This document shows, one piece after another, positions 33,547-42,472 of a DNA stretch of 64,000 bases. Within the stretch, counting starts at the first letter, position 1, and every line of letters starts with the position of its first letter. The notes beneath the pieces were generated by a model. The model did not search any database, was not told the origin of the DNA, and saw only the letters and a program-made list of their open reading frames with translations. A program made the translations under genes and the position numbers. Origin of the DNA: Pedococcus badiiscoriae (GTDB lineage Bacteria; Actinomycetota; Actinomycetes; Actinomycetales; Dermatophilaceae); contig NZ_JACCAB010000001.1 in assembly GCF_013408925.1 (NCBI RefSeq), forward strand, positions 3,286,001-3,350,000, in the 5' to 3' direction.

Positions 33547-35265
33547 CTAGCCGTGACGGAGGAGGCTCCCTGTCCTCACGTCTGGTGCGCCGAGGCGCGC
33601 CGCGTCGGCGGTGTGGTCATCGGGCTGCTGCTGTGACTCCCGCTCGGCCTCGACGCGGGCGGCGTAGTGCTCGACCTCCCTGGCGATGTCGGCCTCCGTC
33701 CAGCCGAGGACCGGAGCGACGATGCGGGCCACCTCGGGGGCGGCGCTGAGCCCCCGGTCGAAGGTCTCGATGCTGATCCGGGTCCTGCGCGCGAGCAGGT
33801 CGTCCAGGTGCAGGGCACCCTCGTGGCTCGCGCCGTAGCGCAGCTCGACGCGCAGGTAGTCAGGGGCCCCGGCCAGTGGCTTTCCCAGCTCCGGGTCCTC
33901 GACCACGAGTCGGAGCAGCTCGTGGACCAGCGATCCGTACCGGTGCAGCAGGTGCTCGACGCGGGCGACGTGGATGCCGGACTCGTCCGCGAGTCGCTGA
34001 CGGGCGTTCCACAGAGCCGGGTAACCCTCGGCCCCCACGAGCGGAATGCGGTGTGACACAGAGGATGGCGCCGCAGGCCCGACGGAGTGGAGTGCAGCGT
34101 CGACCGCGTCCTTCGCCATGACGCGGTACGTCGTGTACTTCCCTCCCGCGATCATGGTCAGCCCCGCGACCGGGGTGACCACGGCGTGCTCGCGGGAGAG
34201 CTTGCTGGTGGTGTCGGACTCGCCCTGGAGCAGTGGCCGCAATCCTGCGTAGACGCCCTGGATGTCCTGGTGGGTGAGCGGAGTGGTCAAGAGCCGGTTC
34301 GCCTGGTCCAGCAGGTAGTCGATGTCGGAGCGGCTGGCCGCGGGATGCGCCAGGTCGAGGTTCCAGTCGGAGTCGGTCGTGCCGATGATCCAGTGATCCA
34401 CCCAGGGAATGACGAACAGCACGCTCTTCTCGGTCCGGCTGATCAGCCCGACCGTGGCGTTGATCCTGTCCCGTGGGACCACGAGGTGGATGCCCTTCGA
34501 CGCGCGCACGCTGAGCTGTCCGCGCCCACCGACCAGCTGCTGGAGCTCGTCGGTCCAGACGCCTGTCGCGTTGATCGTCTGCTTGGCGCGGACCTGGCTC
34601 TCGGCGCCGCCCTCGAGGTCGGTGACCACGACCCCCGTCACGCGGTCTCCCTCGCGCCGGAAGCCCGTCACGCGGGTGCTGGGCGCGCAGACGGCGCCGT
34701 AGTGACGTGCCGTGCGGGCGAGCATCATGGTGTGGCGTGCGTCGTCGAGCTGCCCGTCGTAGTAACGGATCGCGCCGACCAGGGAGTCCTTGCGCAGCGC
34801 CGGGAAGAGCCGCCGCGCCGCACCGCGGCTGAGGTGTTTGTGCGTGGGGACGCCGTGTCGGCCGCCGAGGACGTCATACAGGGCGACACCAGCCCCCACG
34901 TACAGCCGCTCCCAGCCTCGGTGCTGGAGGGGATAGAGGAACGGGACGGGGCGGGCCAGGTGCGGGGCCAGCGTGTTGAGGATCAGAGAGCGTTCGCGCA
35001 GCGCCTCCCTGACCAGCCCGAACTCCAGCTGCTCGAGGTAGCGCAGTCCGCCGTGGACCAGCTTGCTGGAGCGGCTCGACGTCCCCGAGGCGTAGTCGCG
35101 GGCTTCGACGAGGGCCACCGACAGGCCCCGCGTCGCCGCGTCGAGGGCGGCGCCGGCACCCACCACGCCGGCCCCCAGGACGACGACGTCGAACTCCCGG
35201 GCAGCAAGCTGGGCGAGGGCGTCCGCGCGCTGTTGTGGACCCAGTGCACCGTGCAGGTTGCTCAT
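33547..35265 (-). CDS. glpD: Aerobic glycerol-3-phosphate dehydrogenase
   Basis: A 572-residue FAD enzyme oxidising glycerol-3-phosphate to dihydroxyacetone phosphate at the membrane and passing electrons to quinone. The FAD loop is VVLGAGVVGAGAALDAATRG, followed by SGTSSRSSKLVHGGLRYLEQ, the GlpD signature. A C-terminal helical domain follows, with the usual 'RYGS' region (LHRYGSLVHELL). AGGAGG lies just before ATG 35265. It is last in the leftward operon kduI-kduD-iclR-glpK-glpD; the gap from glpK is 31 bases. Length is normal. Confidence 0.96.
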   Translation of the reverse strand: MSNLHGALGPQQRADALAQLAAREFDVVVLGAGVVGAGAALDAATRGLSVALVEARDYASGTSSRSSKLVHGGLRYLEQLEFGLVREALRERSLILNTLAPHLARPVPFLYPLQHRGWERLYVGAGVALYDVLGGRHGVPTHKHLSRGAARRLFPALRKDSLVGAIRYYDGQLDDARHTMMLARTARHYGAVCAPSTRVTGFRREGDRVTGVVVTDLEGGAESQVRAKQTINATGVWTDELQQLVGGRGQLSVRASKGIHLVVPRDRINATVGLISRTEKSVLFVIPWVDHWIIGTTDSDWNLDLAHPAASRSDIDYLLDQANRLLTTPLTHQDIQGVYAGLRPLLQGESDTTSKLSREHAVVTPVAGLTMIAGGKYTTYRVMAKDAVDAALHSVGPAAPSSVSHRIPLVGAEGYPALWNARQRLADESGIHVARVEHLLHRYGSLVHELLRLVVEDPELGKPLAGAPDYLRVELRYGASHEGALHLDDLLARRTRISIETFDRGLSAAPEVARIVAPVLGWTEADIAREVEHYAARVEAERESQQQPDDHTADAARLGAPDVRTGSLLRHG

Positions 35266-35296
35266 CAGTTCCTCCTGTGTCGTCGGGGGTGGGCGT

Positions 35297-36814
35297 TCAT
35301 GAGATCTCGACCCAGTCGAGCGTTCGCTCGACGGCCTTGAGCCACTGCCGGTGGCCGTCCGCGCGTTGATCCGCAGTCCAGGACGGCGTCCACTGCTTCG
35401 ACTCGGCCCAGTTGGACGACAGCTCGTCGACTCCGGACCAGAACCCGGTGGCCAACCCGGCGGCATACGCTGCCCCCAGAGCGGTGGTCTCGGAGACCAC
35501 GGGACGGCTGACGGGTATGCCGAGGATGTCTGCCTGCACCTGCATCGCGAAGTCGTTGGCGGTCACTCCCCCGTCGACTCGCAGCACCTGCAAGCTGACA
35601 CCGCTGTCCTGCTGCATCGCGGCCACGACGTCCTTGGACTGGTAGCAGATCGACTCCAGGGCAGCCCGTGCGAGATGCGCCCGGGTGTGGAACCTGGACA
35701 GGCCGACGATGGCTCCGCGTGCGTCCTGCCGCCAGTGCGGCGCGAAGAGGCCGGAGAATGCCGGGACGAAGTACATGCCACCGGTGTCCGGGACGCTGCG
35801 CGCCAGCGCCTCGCTCTCTGCGGCGTCGCCGATGATGCCGAGCTGGTCCCGCAGCCACTGGATGGCCGATCCCGTGACGGCGATGGAGCCCTCCAGCGCG
35901 TACGTGGGTGCCGAGCCGCCGAACTGGTAGGCGACCGTGGTGATGAGCCCGCGGGTCGAGTGGACGATCTCGTGCCCGGTGTTCAGCAGGAGGAAGTTGC
36001 CGGTGCCGTAGGTGTTCTTGGCCTGCCCGGCTTCGAAGCAGAGCTGGCCGACGCTTGCCGCCTGCTGGTCCCCGAGGTCACCGGCGAGCGGGACCGCGCC
36101 ACGGAACGGCCCGGCGGCCAGCGTGGCGCCGTAGTGCTCAGGGTCCGAGGAGGGCCGTATCCGGGGCAGCATGCGACGCGGTACGCCGAAGAAGCCCAGC
36201 AGCTCGTCATCCCAGTCCAGGGTGCGCAGATCCATCAGCATCGTGCGACTCGCGTTGGTCGGGTCCGTGACGTGGACGCCGCCGGAACGGCCGCCGGTGA
36301 GGTTCCACAGCAGCCACGTGTCCGTGGTGCCGAACAGAGCGCGCCCGGCCTCGGCAGCCTCCCGAAGGCCGTCCACGTGCTCGAGGAGCCACTGCAGCTT
36401 GCCGCCGGAGAAGTAGGCGGCGGGGGGCAGCCCGGCACGCTCGCGGATGACGTCCCCGCGTCCGTCGCGCTCGAGGGCGGCCGCGATCCGGTCGGTACGG
36501 GTGTCCTGCCAGACGATGGCGTTGTGGAAGGGCCGTCCGGTCACGGGGTCCCACACGACGGTGGTCTCCCTCTGGTTGGTGATCCCCACCGCGACAAGGT
36601 CGTCGGCTGTCAGGCGCGCCTTGTCCAGGGCCACCTCGATGACGTTCTCGGTGCGTCGCCAGATCTCCAGGGGGTCGTGCTCGATCCAGCCGGCCCGCGG
36701 GAGGATCTGCTCGTGTTCGAGCTGGTGCGTGGCGACCACCGCTCCGCCGTGGTCGAAGATCATGAAGCGGGTGCTGGTGGTCCCCTGGTCGATGGCCCCG
36801 ACGAACTCAGCCAT
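35297..36814 (-). CDS. glpK: Glycerol kinase
   Basis: The 505-residue FGGY-type kinase phosphorylates glycerol to glycerol-3-phosphate. The N-terminal ATP/phosphate loop is [17 protein letters not shown]. The glycerol-binding positions QRETTVVW and WQDTRTD are present, and the allosteric/ATP site [19 protein letters not shown] and the second loop [19 protein letters not shown] follow. Its ATG overlaps the iclR stop by 8 bases, so translation is coupled to the regulator. No glycerol facilitator gene is present nearby. Confidence 0.97.
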   Translation of the reverse strand: MAEFVGAIDQGTTSTRFMIFDHGGAVVATHQLEHEQILPRAGWIEHDPLEIWRRTENVIEVALDKARLTADDLVAVGITNQRETTVVWDPVTGRPFHNAIVWQDTRTDRIAAALERDGRGDVIRERAGLPPAAYFSGGKLQWLLEHVDGLREAAEAGRALFGTTDTWLLWNLTGGRSGGVHVTDPTNASRTMLMDLRTLDWDDELLGFFGVPRRMLPRIRPSSDPEHYGATLAAGPFRGAVPLAGDLGDQQAASVGQLCFEAGQAKNTYGTGNFLLLNTGHEIVHSTRGLITTVAYQFGGSAPTYALEGSIAVTGSAIQWLRDQLGIIGDAAESEALARSVPDTGGMYFVPAFSGLFAPHWRQDARGAIVGLSRFHTRAHLARAALESICYQSKDVVAAMQQDSGVSLQVLRVDGGVTANDFAMQVQADILGIPVSRPVVSETTALGAAYAAGLATGFWSGVDELSSNWAESKQWTPSWTADQRADGHRQWLKAVERTLDWVEIS

Positions 36815-37616
36815 GGGACCCGGCCGGGGGTGGCGTCGGCCGGTATCCCAGCGCCTGCGACACCTCGCGGGCTGCCGACACCACGAGCGGCGCCACCTGA
36901 CGGACCCGGTCCTCGTCGATCTCGAAAGCCATGGCAGACATGCTGATCCCGCCCGTGGCGACGCCCCGGTGGTCGCGGACGACGGCCGCCACGCACCGGG
37001 TGTGCAGCTCGTTCTCCTCGTCGTCCGTCGCGTAGCCGCGGCGCGCGATGAGGCGCAGGTGCTCCAGCATGGCCTCGGGATCGGTGATGGTCCGCGAGGT
37101 CATCGGCGGCATTCCGGAGCGCTGCAGGATCCCCCGCACCTCCTCCTCCGGCAGTGCGGCCATGACCGCCTTGCCGATACCCGTGCAGTGCATCTGGATG
37201 CCCAGTCCGACCCGCGACCGCATCTCGTAGGCGCGCCGGCCCTCGATCTTCGCCACGTACACGGCCTGGTCGCCCTGCCGGAGCGCGAAGTGGACGGTGT
37301 GGGTCGTCGCGTCCCGCAGCTGCTCCAGGATCGGGGTGACGATGCCGAGGGCGGCATCGGAGGAGGCCTGGACCGAGAGGGTCAGCAGGCCGGCCCCGGG
37401 TAGGTAGCCGTGGTCACCGTCACCGCGGACCCAGCCCAGGCTCACGAGCTCCTGGATGATGCGGTGCACCGTGGAGGTGGGCAGCCCGGTGGTCCGGCTG
37501 ATCTCACTCACCCCCGAGTGCTCGGTGAGCGCCTCGACGACGCGGACCACCTTGGCCACCGCGGTGGCGCGGTCCGCTGACCCGCCGTTGGCCGGCCCTT
37601 CCAGGTTCACGCTCAT
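36807..37616 (-). CDS. IclR-family transcriptional regulator (KdgR- or GylR-like)
   Basis: A 269-residue IclR protein with a winged helix ([40 protein letters not shown]) and a ligand-binding GAF-like domain ([57 protein letters not shown]). It sits inside the leftward operon: its ATG overlaps the kduD stop by 4 bases and its stop overlaps glpK by 8. IclR proteins in such places sense either KDG (KdgR) or glycerol-3-phosphate (GylR). The two palindromes upstream of kduI are the likely binding sites and would put both divergent operons under its control. Repressor versus activator is open. Confidence 0.92.
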   Translation of the reverse strand: MSVNLEGPANGGSADRATAVAKVVRVVEALTEHSGVSEISRTTGLPTSTVHRIIQELVSLGWVRGDGDHGYLPGAGLLTLSVQASSDAALGIVTPILEQLRDATTHTVHFALRQGDQAVYVAKIEGRRAYEMRSRVGLGIQMHCTGIGKAVMAALPEEEVRGILQRSGMPPMTSRTITDPEAMLEHLRLIARRGYATDDEENELHTRCVAAVVRDHRGVATGGISMSAMAFEIDEDRVRQVAPLVVSAAREVSQALGYRPTPPPAGSHG

Positions 37617-38371
37617 CGCGCCATCCACCCGCCGTCGACGACGAGGGTGTGGCCGGTCACGTACCGGGCGGACGGCCCGGCGAGGAAGACCACGGCGCCG
37701 GTCAGGTCCTCGGGGGTGCCCCAGCGGCCCGCCGGGATCCGGGCCCGGATGGCGGCCTCGCGCTCCTCGTCGGCACGCAGGGCGCTGGTGTTCTCGGTCG
37801 CGATGTAGCCCGGGGCGATGGCGTTCACCGTGACCTGGTGCGGCGCCCACTCGTTGGCGAGCGCCTTGGTCATCCCGGCCAGGGCGTGTTTGCTCGCGGT
37901 GTAGGAGGCGACGTTGATGCCGCCCTGGAAGGAGAGCAGCGAGGCGGTGTTGATGATCGAGCCTTCGCGTCGCCGGACCATCGGGGCACCGACCGCTTGG
38001 GACAGCACGAACGCGGAGTCGAGGTTGGTCGACAGGACGCGACGCCAGTCGGAGAAGTCGACCTCGAGAGCCGGGGCGCGGGAGATCATCCCGGCGTTGT
38101 TGACCAGGATGTCGACCTGGCGCTCCGCCACCAGCTCGCGTGCCGTGCGCCCGGCCGCCTCGGGTTCGGACAGGTCACCGACCACCGTGCTGACCTGGCG
38201 ACCCAGCGCCGCGCACGCCGCTGCCGTCTCGCTCAGGCTCTGCTCGCTGCGCCCCCAGAGGATGATGTCGGCACCGGCCTCGGCGAGCGCCGTGGCCATG
38301 GCTGCCCCGATCCCCCGGGCCGCGCCGGTGACCAGCGCGGTCTGGCCGCCGAGTCCGAAGCGGTCCGTCAT
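37613..38371 (-). CDS. kduD: 2-dehydro-3-deoxy-D-gluconate 5-dehydrogenase (KduD-type SDR)
   Basis: The 252-residue short-chain dehydrogenase reduces 2,5-diketo-3-deoxygluconate to 2-keto-3-deoxygluconate with NAD(P)H. The Rossmann loop is TGAARGIGAAMATAL, followed by NNAGMI, the catalytic Ser in IINTASLLSF and YTASKHALAGMTKALANEW with the Tyr/Lys pair. 'LLSFQGGI.V.SYTASK' is a typical KduD string. It is coupled by 4-base ATGA overlaps to kduI upstream and iclR downstream. The KduD call rests on both the motif string and the kduI neighbour. Confidence 0.92.
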   Translation of the reverse strand: MTDRFGLGGQTALVTGAARGIGAAMATALAEAGADIILWGRSEQSLSETAAACAALGRQVSTVVGDLSEPEAAGRTARELVAERQVDILVNNAGMISRAPALEVDFSDWRRVLSTNLDSAFVLSQAVGAPMVRRREGSIINTASLLSFQGGINVASYTASKHALAGMTKALANEWAPHQVTVNAIAPGYIATENTSALRADEEREAAIRARIPAGRWGTPEDLTGAVVFLAGPSARYVTGHTLVVDGGWMAR

Positions 38372-39186
38372 GCCAGGCTCGCGGTGTCGACCGGGTCCAT
38401 GTCGTTGTAGGCCAGGTTCTCTCCACCGGTGGCCCAGACGAACTTGTAGGACGCGGTGCCGGCCCCGAAGTGGACGGACCACGGGGGGCTGATCACGGCC
38501 TGGCGGTCGGCCACGATGATGCTGCGGGTGCTCGACGGCTGTCCGCACAGGTGGACGACGCGCTCGTTCTCGGGCAGGTCGAAGTAGAGGTAGGTCTCGG
38601 TCCGGCGGTCGTGGGTGTGGCAGGGCATGGTGTTCCAGACACTCCCGGGAGCCAGCGTCGTGATGCCGATGGCCAGCTCGCACGAGGCGACACGGTCGCC
38701 GTGGACGTACTTGCGGATGGTCCGCTTGCTGGCGGCAGCGTCGTCGCCGACCTCGACGACGTCGGCCTCGTCGCGCGGGATGAGCGTCGTGGGCAGCTGG
38801 CGGTGGGCCGGCACGGAGACCAGGTAGTAGGCGGCGTCTCCGGCCACGGTGACCGTGCCCGTCCCCGCGCCGACGTAGAGGATGTCTTCGGCCTCCATCG
38901 CGTAGCCCGTCCCATCGGCGGTGACGGTCCCCTGGCCGGACAGGCACACGATGCCCAGCTCGCGGCGGTCGCACAGCGCCTCAGCGCGCACCTCGTCCGG
39001 AGCGACGAGCTCGAGCGGCTGGTCGCCGGGCATGGCGCCGCCGATCAGGACACGGTCCCCCTGGCTCAGGCAGAAGCGCAGCTCACCGGGGGCGAAGAGG
39101 TCCTCCACGAGGAATCGCTCGCGCAGTGCCGCTGACGGCAGCGCGTCGAACTCGGTCGGATGGGTGGCCAGTCTGACGTCGGTCAT
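38368..39186 (-). CDS. kduI: 5-dehydro-4-deoxy-D-glucuronate isomerase
   Basis: A 272-residue double-cupin isomerase converting 4-deoxy-L-threo-5-hexosulose uronate (the spontaneous product of unsaturated uronic acid) to 2,5-diketo-3-deoxygluconate. The zinc site is visible as MPCHTHDRRTETYLYFDL (two His and a Glu), with the later His in WSVHFGAGTASYKFVWATGG. This end matches the KduI signature 'H.G.GT..Y.FIW...GEN'. It is first in the leftward operon, with ATG 39186 after AAGGCA and the predicted operator 36 bases upstream. Length is normal. Confidence 0.95.
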   Translation of the reverse strand: MTDVRLATHPTEFDALPSAALRERFLVEDLFAPGELRFCLSQGDRVLIGGAMPGDQPLELVAPDEVRAEALCDRRELGIVCLSGQGTVTADGTGYAMEAEDILYVGAGTGTVTVAGDAAYYLVSVPAHRQLPTTLIPRDEADVVEVGDDAAASKRTIRKYVHGDRVASCELAIGITTLAPGSVWNTMPCHTHDRRTETYLYFDLPENERVVHLCGQPSSTRSIIVADRQAVISPPWSVHFGAGTASYKFVWATGGENLAYNDMDPVDTASLA

Positions 39187-39221
39187 CGCGGGTGCCTTCG
39201 TGTTGGGTGGCGATCGATTGC

Positions 39222-39258
39222 TTCCCGTCTGACGGGAAAGCCTTCCCTTCTGGCGGAA
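39222..39258. promoter_or_regulatory. Tandem palindromes, predicted IclR operators of the uronate divergon
   Basis: TTCCCGTCTGACGGGAA (39222-39238) is a perfect 17-base palindrome around a central base. TTCCCTTCTGGCGGAA (39243-39258) is an imperfect second copy 21 bases on, two helical turns away. Both lie between the divergent kduI and binding-protein genes. Two face-aligned sites suit an IclR tetramer. The pattern is seen; binding is inferred. Confidence 0.6.
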
Positions 39259-39351
39259 TGAGCACCAGTATGCACGTGAGCAACGGATTACGCCAGAGCA
39301 GCCGGCCCGGCCCCACGGCATCCGATGACATCCACAGAGAGGTGGACCACC

Positions 39352-40653
39352 ATGCGAACCCGAACCACGATCAGCGCCGCTGGCGCTGCACTGGCGGCGT
39401 TGACCTTCACCGCGGCGTGCGCGCCCGGCTCGTCCTCGTCGACCTCGGACTCGTCCAGCCCGAAGACGATCGACGTCAAGAGCTTCAAGGGCAAGACGCT
39501 CACCTACGTCTACTTCACGGACGGCCCCGACGAGCAGGCCACCAGGACCGCGATCTCCAAGTTCGAGTCCGAGACCGGCGCCAAGGTCAACCTCCAGATC
39601 CTGCCGTTCGCAGACATCAACACCTCTCTGCAGGCGCGCCTGTCGGCCGGCAACGCACCCGAGGCCGCCCGCGTCGCCGACTGGCACCTCTTCAAGGACG
39701 AGGCGGTCGACTTCAAGCAGTACTTCGGCAAGGACTACGCGTCCCAGTTCACGCCGGGCGCCGCCAGCACCGTGCAGGACGGCAGCGGCCACATGTACGC
39801 GGTGCCGAGTGACATCACCATCAATGGCCCGATGATCAACGTCGACGCGTTCAAGAAGGCCGGCGTCGCGGTCCCCACCAAGTGGACGTGGGACGAGCTG
39901 GTGGCCGACGCCAAGAAGGTGGCCGCGGCGAACAACATGAAGTACGCCGTCGCCATCGACAAGTCCGGCAACCGGCTGAGCACCGTCCTCAGCCAGTACG
40001 GCACCTCCATGATCGGGCCGGGCAACAAGAACGTCCTGGACAAGGCCAAGGCCACCAAGGCCCTCACCTTCTTCACCGACCTGGTCAAGAGCGACGTCGC
40101 CCCCAAGGACTTCTGGCTGGGGTCGGGCAGCAAGTACACCGGCGCCAACGAGATCTTCCTCGCCAAGCAGGTCCCGGTGTACCTCTCGGGCCCCTGGCAG
40201 GTGGGCGCCTTCGCCAAGAACGCCAAGTTCACCTGGGCAGCGGTCCCCAACCCCTGCGCCGAGCGGTGCGGCGGCTTCCCCGGCGGCAAGTACATGACCG
40301 CCTTCAAGAACAGCAAGCAGCCCGAGCTCGGAGCGGCCTTCGTGGAGTGGATGAACCGCTCCCAGAACCAGGCCGAGATCGACAAGACCGCCTTCTGGCT
40401 GCCGACCCGTGCAGACCTGACCAAGTCGGGCATCCAGTACCCGAGCCGCAACAGCGACATGTCGGTCTTCGTCTCCCAGATCTCCGAGACGCCTACCGAC
40501 ACCTGGGCCGGGGAGGCCAGTCCTGCCTTCACCAACGCGGCCAAGGCCCTGATCGCCGAGACCGACAAGGTCGTGGCCGGACAGCAGGACGTCAAGACCG
40601 CCGTGGACAACCTGTCGAACGCGGTCGACAAGGCGATCAAGGGCGCGTCGTGA
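39352..40653 (+). CDS. Extracellular oligosaccharide-binding lipoprotein of ABC transporter
   Basis: A 433-residue family 1 solute-binding protein with a lipoprotein signal (AALTFTAACAPG, Cys at about residue 23) and a Ser/Thr linker. It is the receptor for a sugar ABC importer (CUT1 type): GKTLTYVYFTDGPDEQ at the mature start, IDVDAFKKAGV-like hinge strand (MINVDAFKKAGVAVPTKWTW), and VPVYLSGPWQVGAF at about residue 280. First of seven rightward genes that encode import and breakdown of a uronic-acid-containing oligosaccharide. The stop overlaps the next GTG. AGAGAGG stands before ATG 39352. Ligand is inferred only. Confidence 0.92.
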   Translation: MRTRTTISAAGAALAALTFTAACAPGSSSSTSDSSSPKTIDVKSFKGKTLTYVYFTDGPDEQATRTAISKFESETGAKVNLQILPFADINTSLQARLSAGNAPEAARVADWHLFKDEAVDFKQYFGKDYASQFTPGAASTVQDGSGHMYAVPSDITINGPMINVDAFKKAGVAVPTKWTWDELVADAKKVAAANNMKYAVAIDKSGNRLSTVLSQYGTSMIGPGNKNVLDKAKATKALTFFTDLVKSDVAPKDFWLGSGSKYTGANEIFLAKQVPVYLSGPWQVGAFAKNAKFTWAAVPNPCAERCGGFPGGKYMTAFKNSKQPELGAAFVEWMNRSQNQAEIDKTAFWLPTRADLTKSGIQYPSRNSDMSVFVSQISETPTDTWAGEASPAFTNAAKALIAETDKVVAGQQDVKTAVDNLSNAVDKAIKGAS

Positions 40654-41564
40654 CCACCCTCGCCCCGCAGGTCGGGCGCCAGCGTTCGCGCCGGCGCCCG
40701 ACCAGCCGGACCCTTGCGCCATACCTGTTCGTCTTCCCGAACATGCTGATCTTCGCCGTGTTCACGATCTGGCCGGCCATCAACGGCTTGAACCTGAGCT
40801 TCTACGACAGCAGCAACGGGCGCACCTTCCGCCCGGTCGGGACCGAGAACTACACCTCGATCCTCAGCGACGCGGAGTTCTGGGCGGTGGTGCGCCACAC
40901 GGCGGCCTTCACCATCGGCTTCGTCGCCCTCTCGACCGCCGTGGCGACCGCCCTCGCCCTGATGCTCCATGCGCAGCGTCGCGGGCGGGGTGCGCTCAGC
41001 GCGGCCTACTTCCTGCCTGTGCTGATCTCCCCCGTGGTCGTCGGCATCGTCTGGCGCGCGGCCCTCGACCGTCAGACGGGTCTGGTGAACCAGGTCCTCT
41101 CCGCCGTCGGCCTGGGCCAGCCGGGCTGGCTCGTCGAGCCCAGCCTGGCCATCGTGGCCATCATCCTGGTGGGCACCTGGATCCACCTCGGCTTCTACGC
41201 GATGATCCTGCTGTCCGGACTCCAGTCCATCGACACCTCGCTGTACGAGGCGGCCAAGATCGACGGCTCCACGCCGTGGCAGTCCATCCGCCTGATCACC
41301 CTCCCGCTCCTGCGACCCACCATGATGGTCGTCATCATCCTGGCCACCATTGCCGGGTTCCAGGCGTTCGACTTCATCTACACCCTGACCGGCGGTGGCC
41401 CGGTCCGGGCGACGACGCTCATGGTGCAGTACATCTACGAGAACGGGTTCAGCTACCCGATCGCGTACGGCCTGGCCAGTGCGGCCGCAGTGATTCTCTT
41501 CGTGGTCGTGTTCGTCGTGACCTTCGTCAACTACGTGATCGGTCGAAGGAGTGAGGCAATATGA
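40650..41564 (+). CDS. Sugar ABC transporter permease (MalF/UgpA-type)
   Basis: A 304-residue permease with six membrane helices. The EAA loop that docks to the ATPase is YEAAKIDGSTPWQSIRLITL at about residue 205, and the N-terminal helix reads APYLFVFPNMLIFAVFTIWP. The GTG start overlaps the binding-protein stop (GTGA), and its own stop overlaps the next permease (ATGA). It pairs with the MalG-type protein encoded next to form the channel. No ATPase gene is in the operon, so a shared MsmK-like ATPase elsewhere must drive it. Confidence 0.94.
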   Translation: MTTLAPQVGRQRSRRRPTSRTLAPYLFVFPNMLIFAVFTIWPAINGLNLSFYDSSNGRTFRPVGTENYTSILSDAEFWAVVRHTAAFTIGFVALSTAVATALALMLHAQRRGRGALSAAYFLPVLISPVVVGIVWRAALDRQTGLVNQVLSAVGLGQPGWLVEPSLAIVAIILVGTWIHLGFYAMILLSGLQSIDTSLYEAAKIDGSTPWQSIRLITLPLLRPTMMVVIILATIAGFQAFDFIYTLTGGGPVRATTLMVQYIYENGFSYPIAYGLASAAAVILFVVVFVVTFVNYVIGRRSEAI

Positions 41565-42472
41565 GCGCCCAGCCGTCCACCCAGAGTCGCTCGGTGTCCC
41601 CCTCGTCGGGCCCCGCGAGCCCCGCGAGTCGCACCTGGTCCTCCACCACAGGTCGCCCGCCGTCCACCGGCGCGGTCGTACGCACCACCGTGCTCATCGC
41701 TGGCGCGCTCGCGGTCGTCGCCCCCGTGGTGTGGGCCGCCCTGGCGTCGTTCAAGACCCAGTCGGAGCTGGCGCAGACGCCACCCACCCTCTGGCCGCAC
41801 CAGCCCACCCTCGACAACTACACGACCGGGCTCAAGGCCTTCGACTTCACGCACTACCTGACCAACAGCCTCATCGTGACCGTCTCCGCGACCGCCCTCA
41901 CCCTGGTGATCAACTCGATGGCTGCGTACGGCTTGTCCAAGTACAACTTCCGTGGACGGACCGTGCTGTTCCTCATCACGTTGTCCACCATCATGATCCC
42001 GCTGCAGGTGATCCTCCTGCCCGTCTACCAGATCGTCTCCAGCCTGGGCATGACGAACTCCCTGCTGGGGCTCATCATCCCGCCCGCGGCAACACCGACG
42101 GGCGTGTTCCTCCTGCGGCAGTACATGCTCACGCTGCCCGACGAGATGATCGAGGCGGCGCGCATCGACGGCGCCGGCGAATGGGGCATCTTCTGGCGGA
42201 TCATCCTGCCGCTGAGCCGCCCCGCGCTGGCGGTCGTGGCCATCTTCTCGGTCATCTGGCGCTGGAACGACTTCCTCTGGCCGCTCATCGTCGCCCAGGA
42301 CGAGTCGAAGCAGACCCTGCCGGTCGCCATCGCGCGGTTCGCCAGCCAGCAGGCCATTCCCTTCAACCAGATCCTGGCGGTGTCCGTCGTGACCATCATC
42401 CCGGTCGTGATCATCTTCCTCATCCTGCAACGCCAGATCATCGCCGGACTCGCCCAGGGGGCCATCAAGTGA
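41561..42472 (+). CDS. Sugar ABC transporter permease (MalG/UgpE-type)
   Basis: A 303-residue second permease of the same importer, with six membrane helices and the EAA loop IEAARIDGAGEWGIFWRIIL at about residue 195. NSMAAYGLSKYNFRGR and WNDFLWPLIV are typical of MalG-type subunits. The N-terminal 30 residues are Ser/Pro-rich and hydrophilic. It is coupled by overlap to the first permease and to the large enzyme gene downstream (GTGA at 42469), so transporter and breakdown enzymes are made together. Confidence 0.94.
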   Translation: MSAQPSTQSRSVSPSSGPASPASRTWSSTTGRPPSTGAVVRTTVLIAGALAVVAPVVWAALASFKTQSELAQTPPTLWPHQPTLDNYTTGLKAFDFTHYLTNSLIVTVSATALTLVINSMAAYGLSKYNFRGRTVLFLITLSTIMIPLQVILLPVYQIVSSLGMTNSLLGLIIPPAATPTGVFLLRQYMLTLPDEMIEAARIDGAGEWGIFWRIILPLSRPALAVVAIFSVIWRWNDFLWPLIVAQDESKQTLPVAIARFASQQAIPFNQILAVSVVTIIPVVIIFLILQRQIIAGLAQGAIK

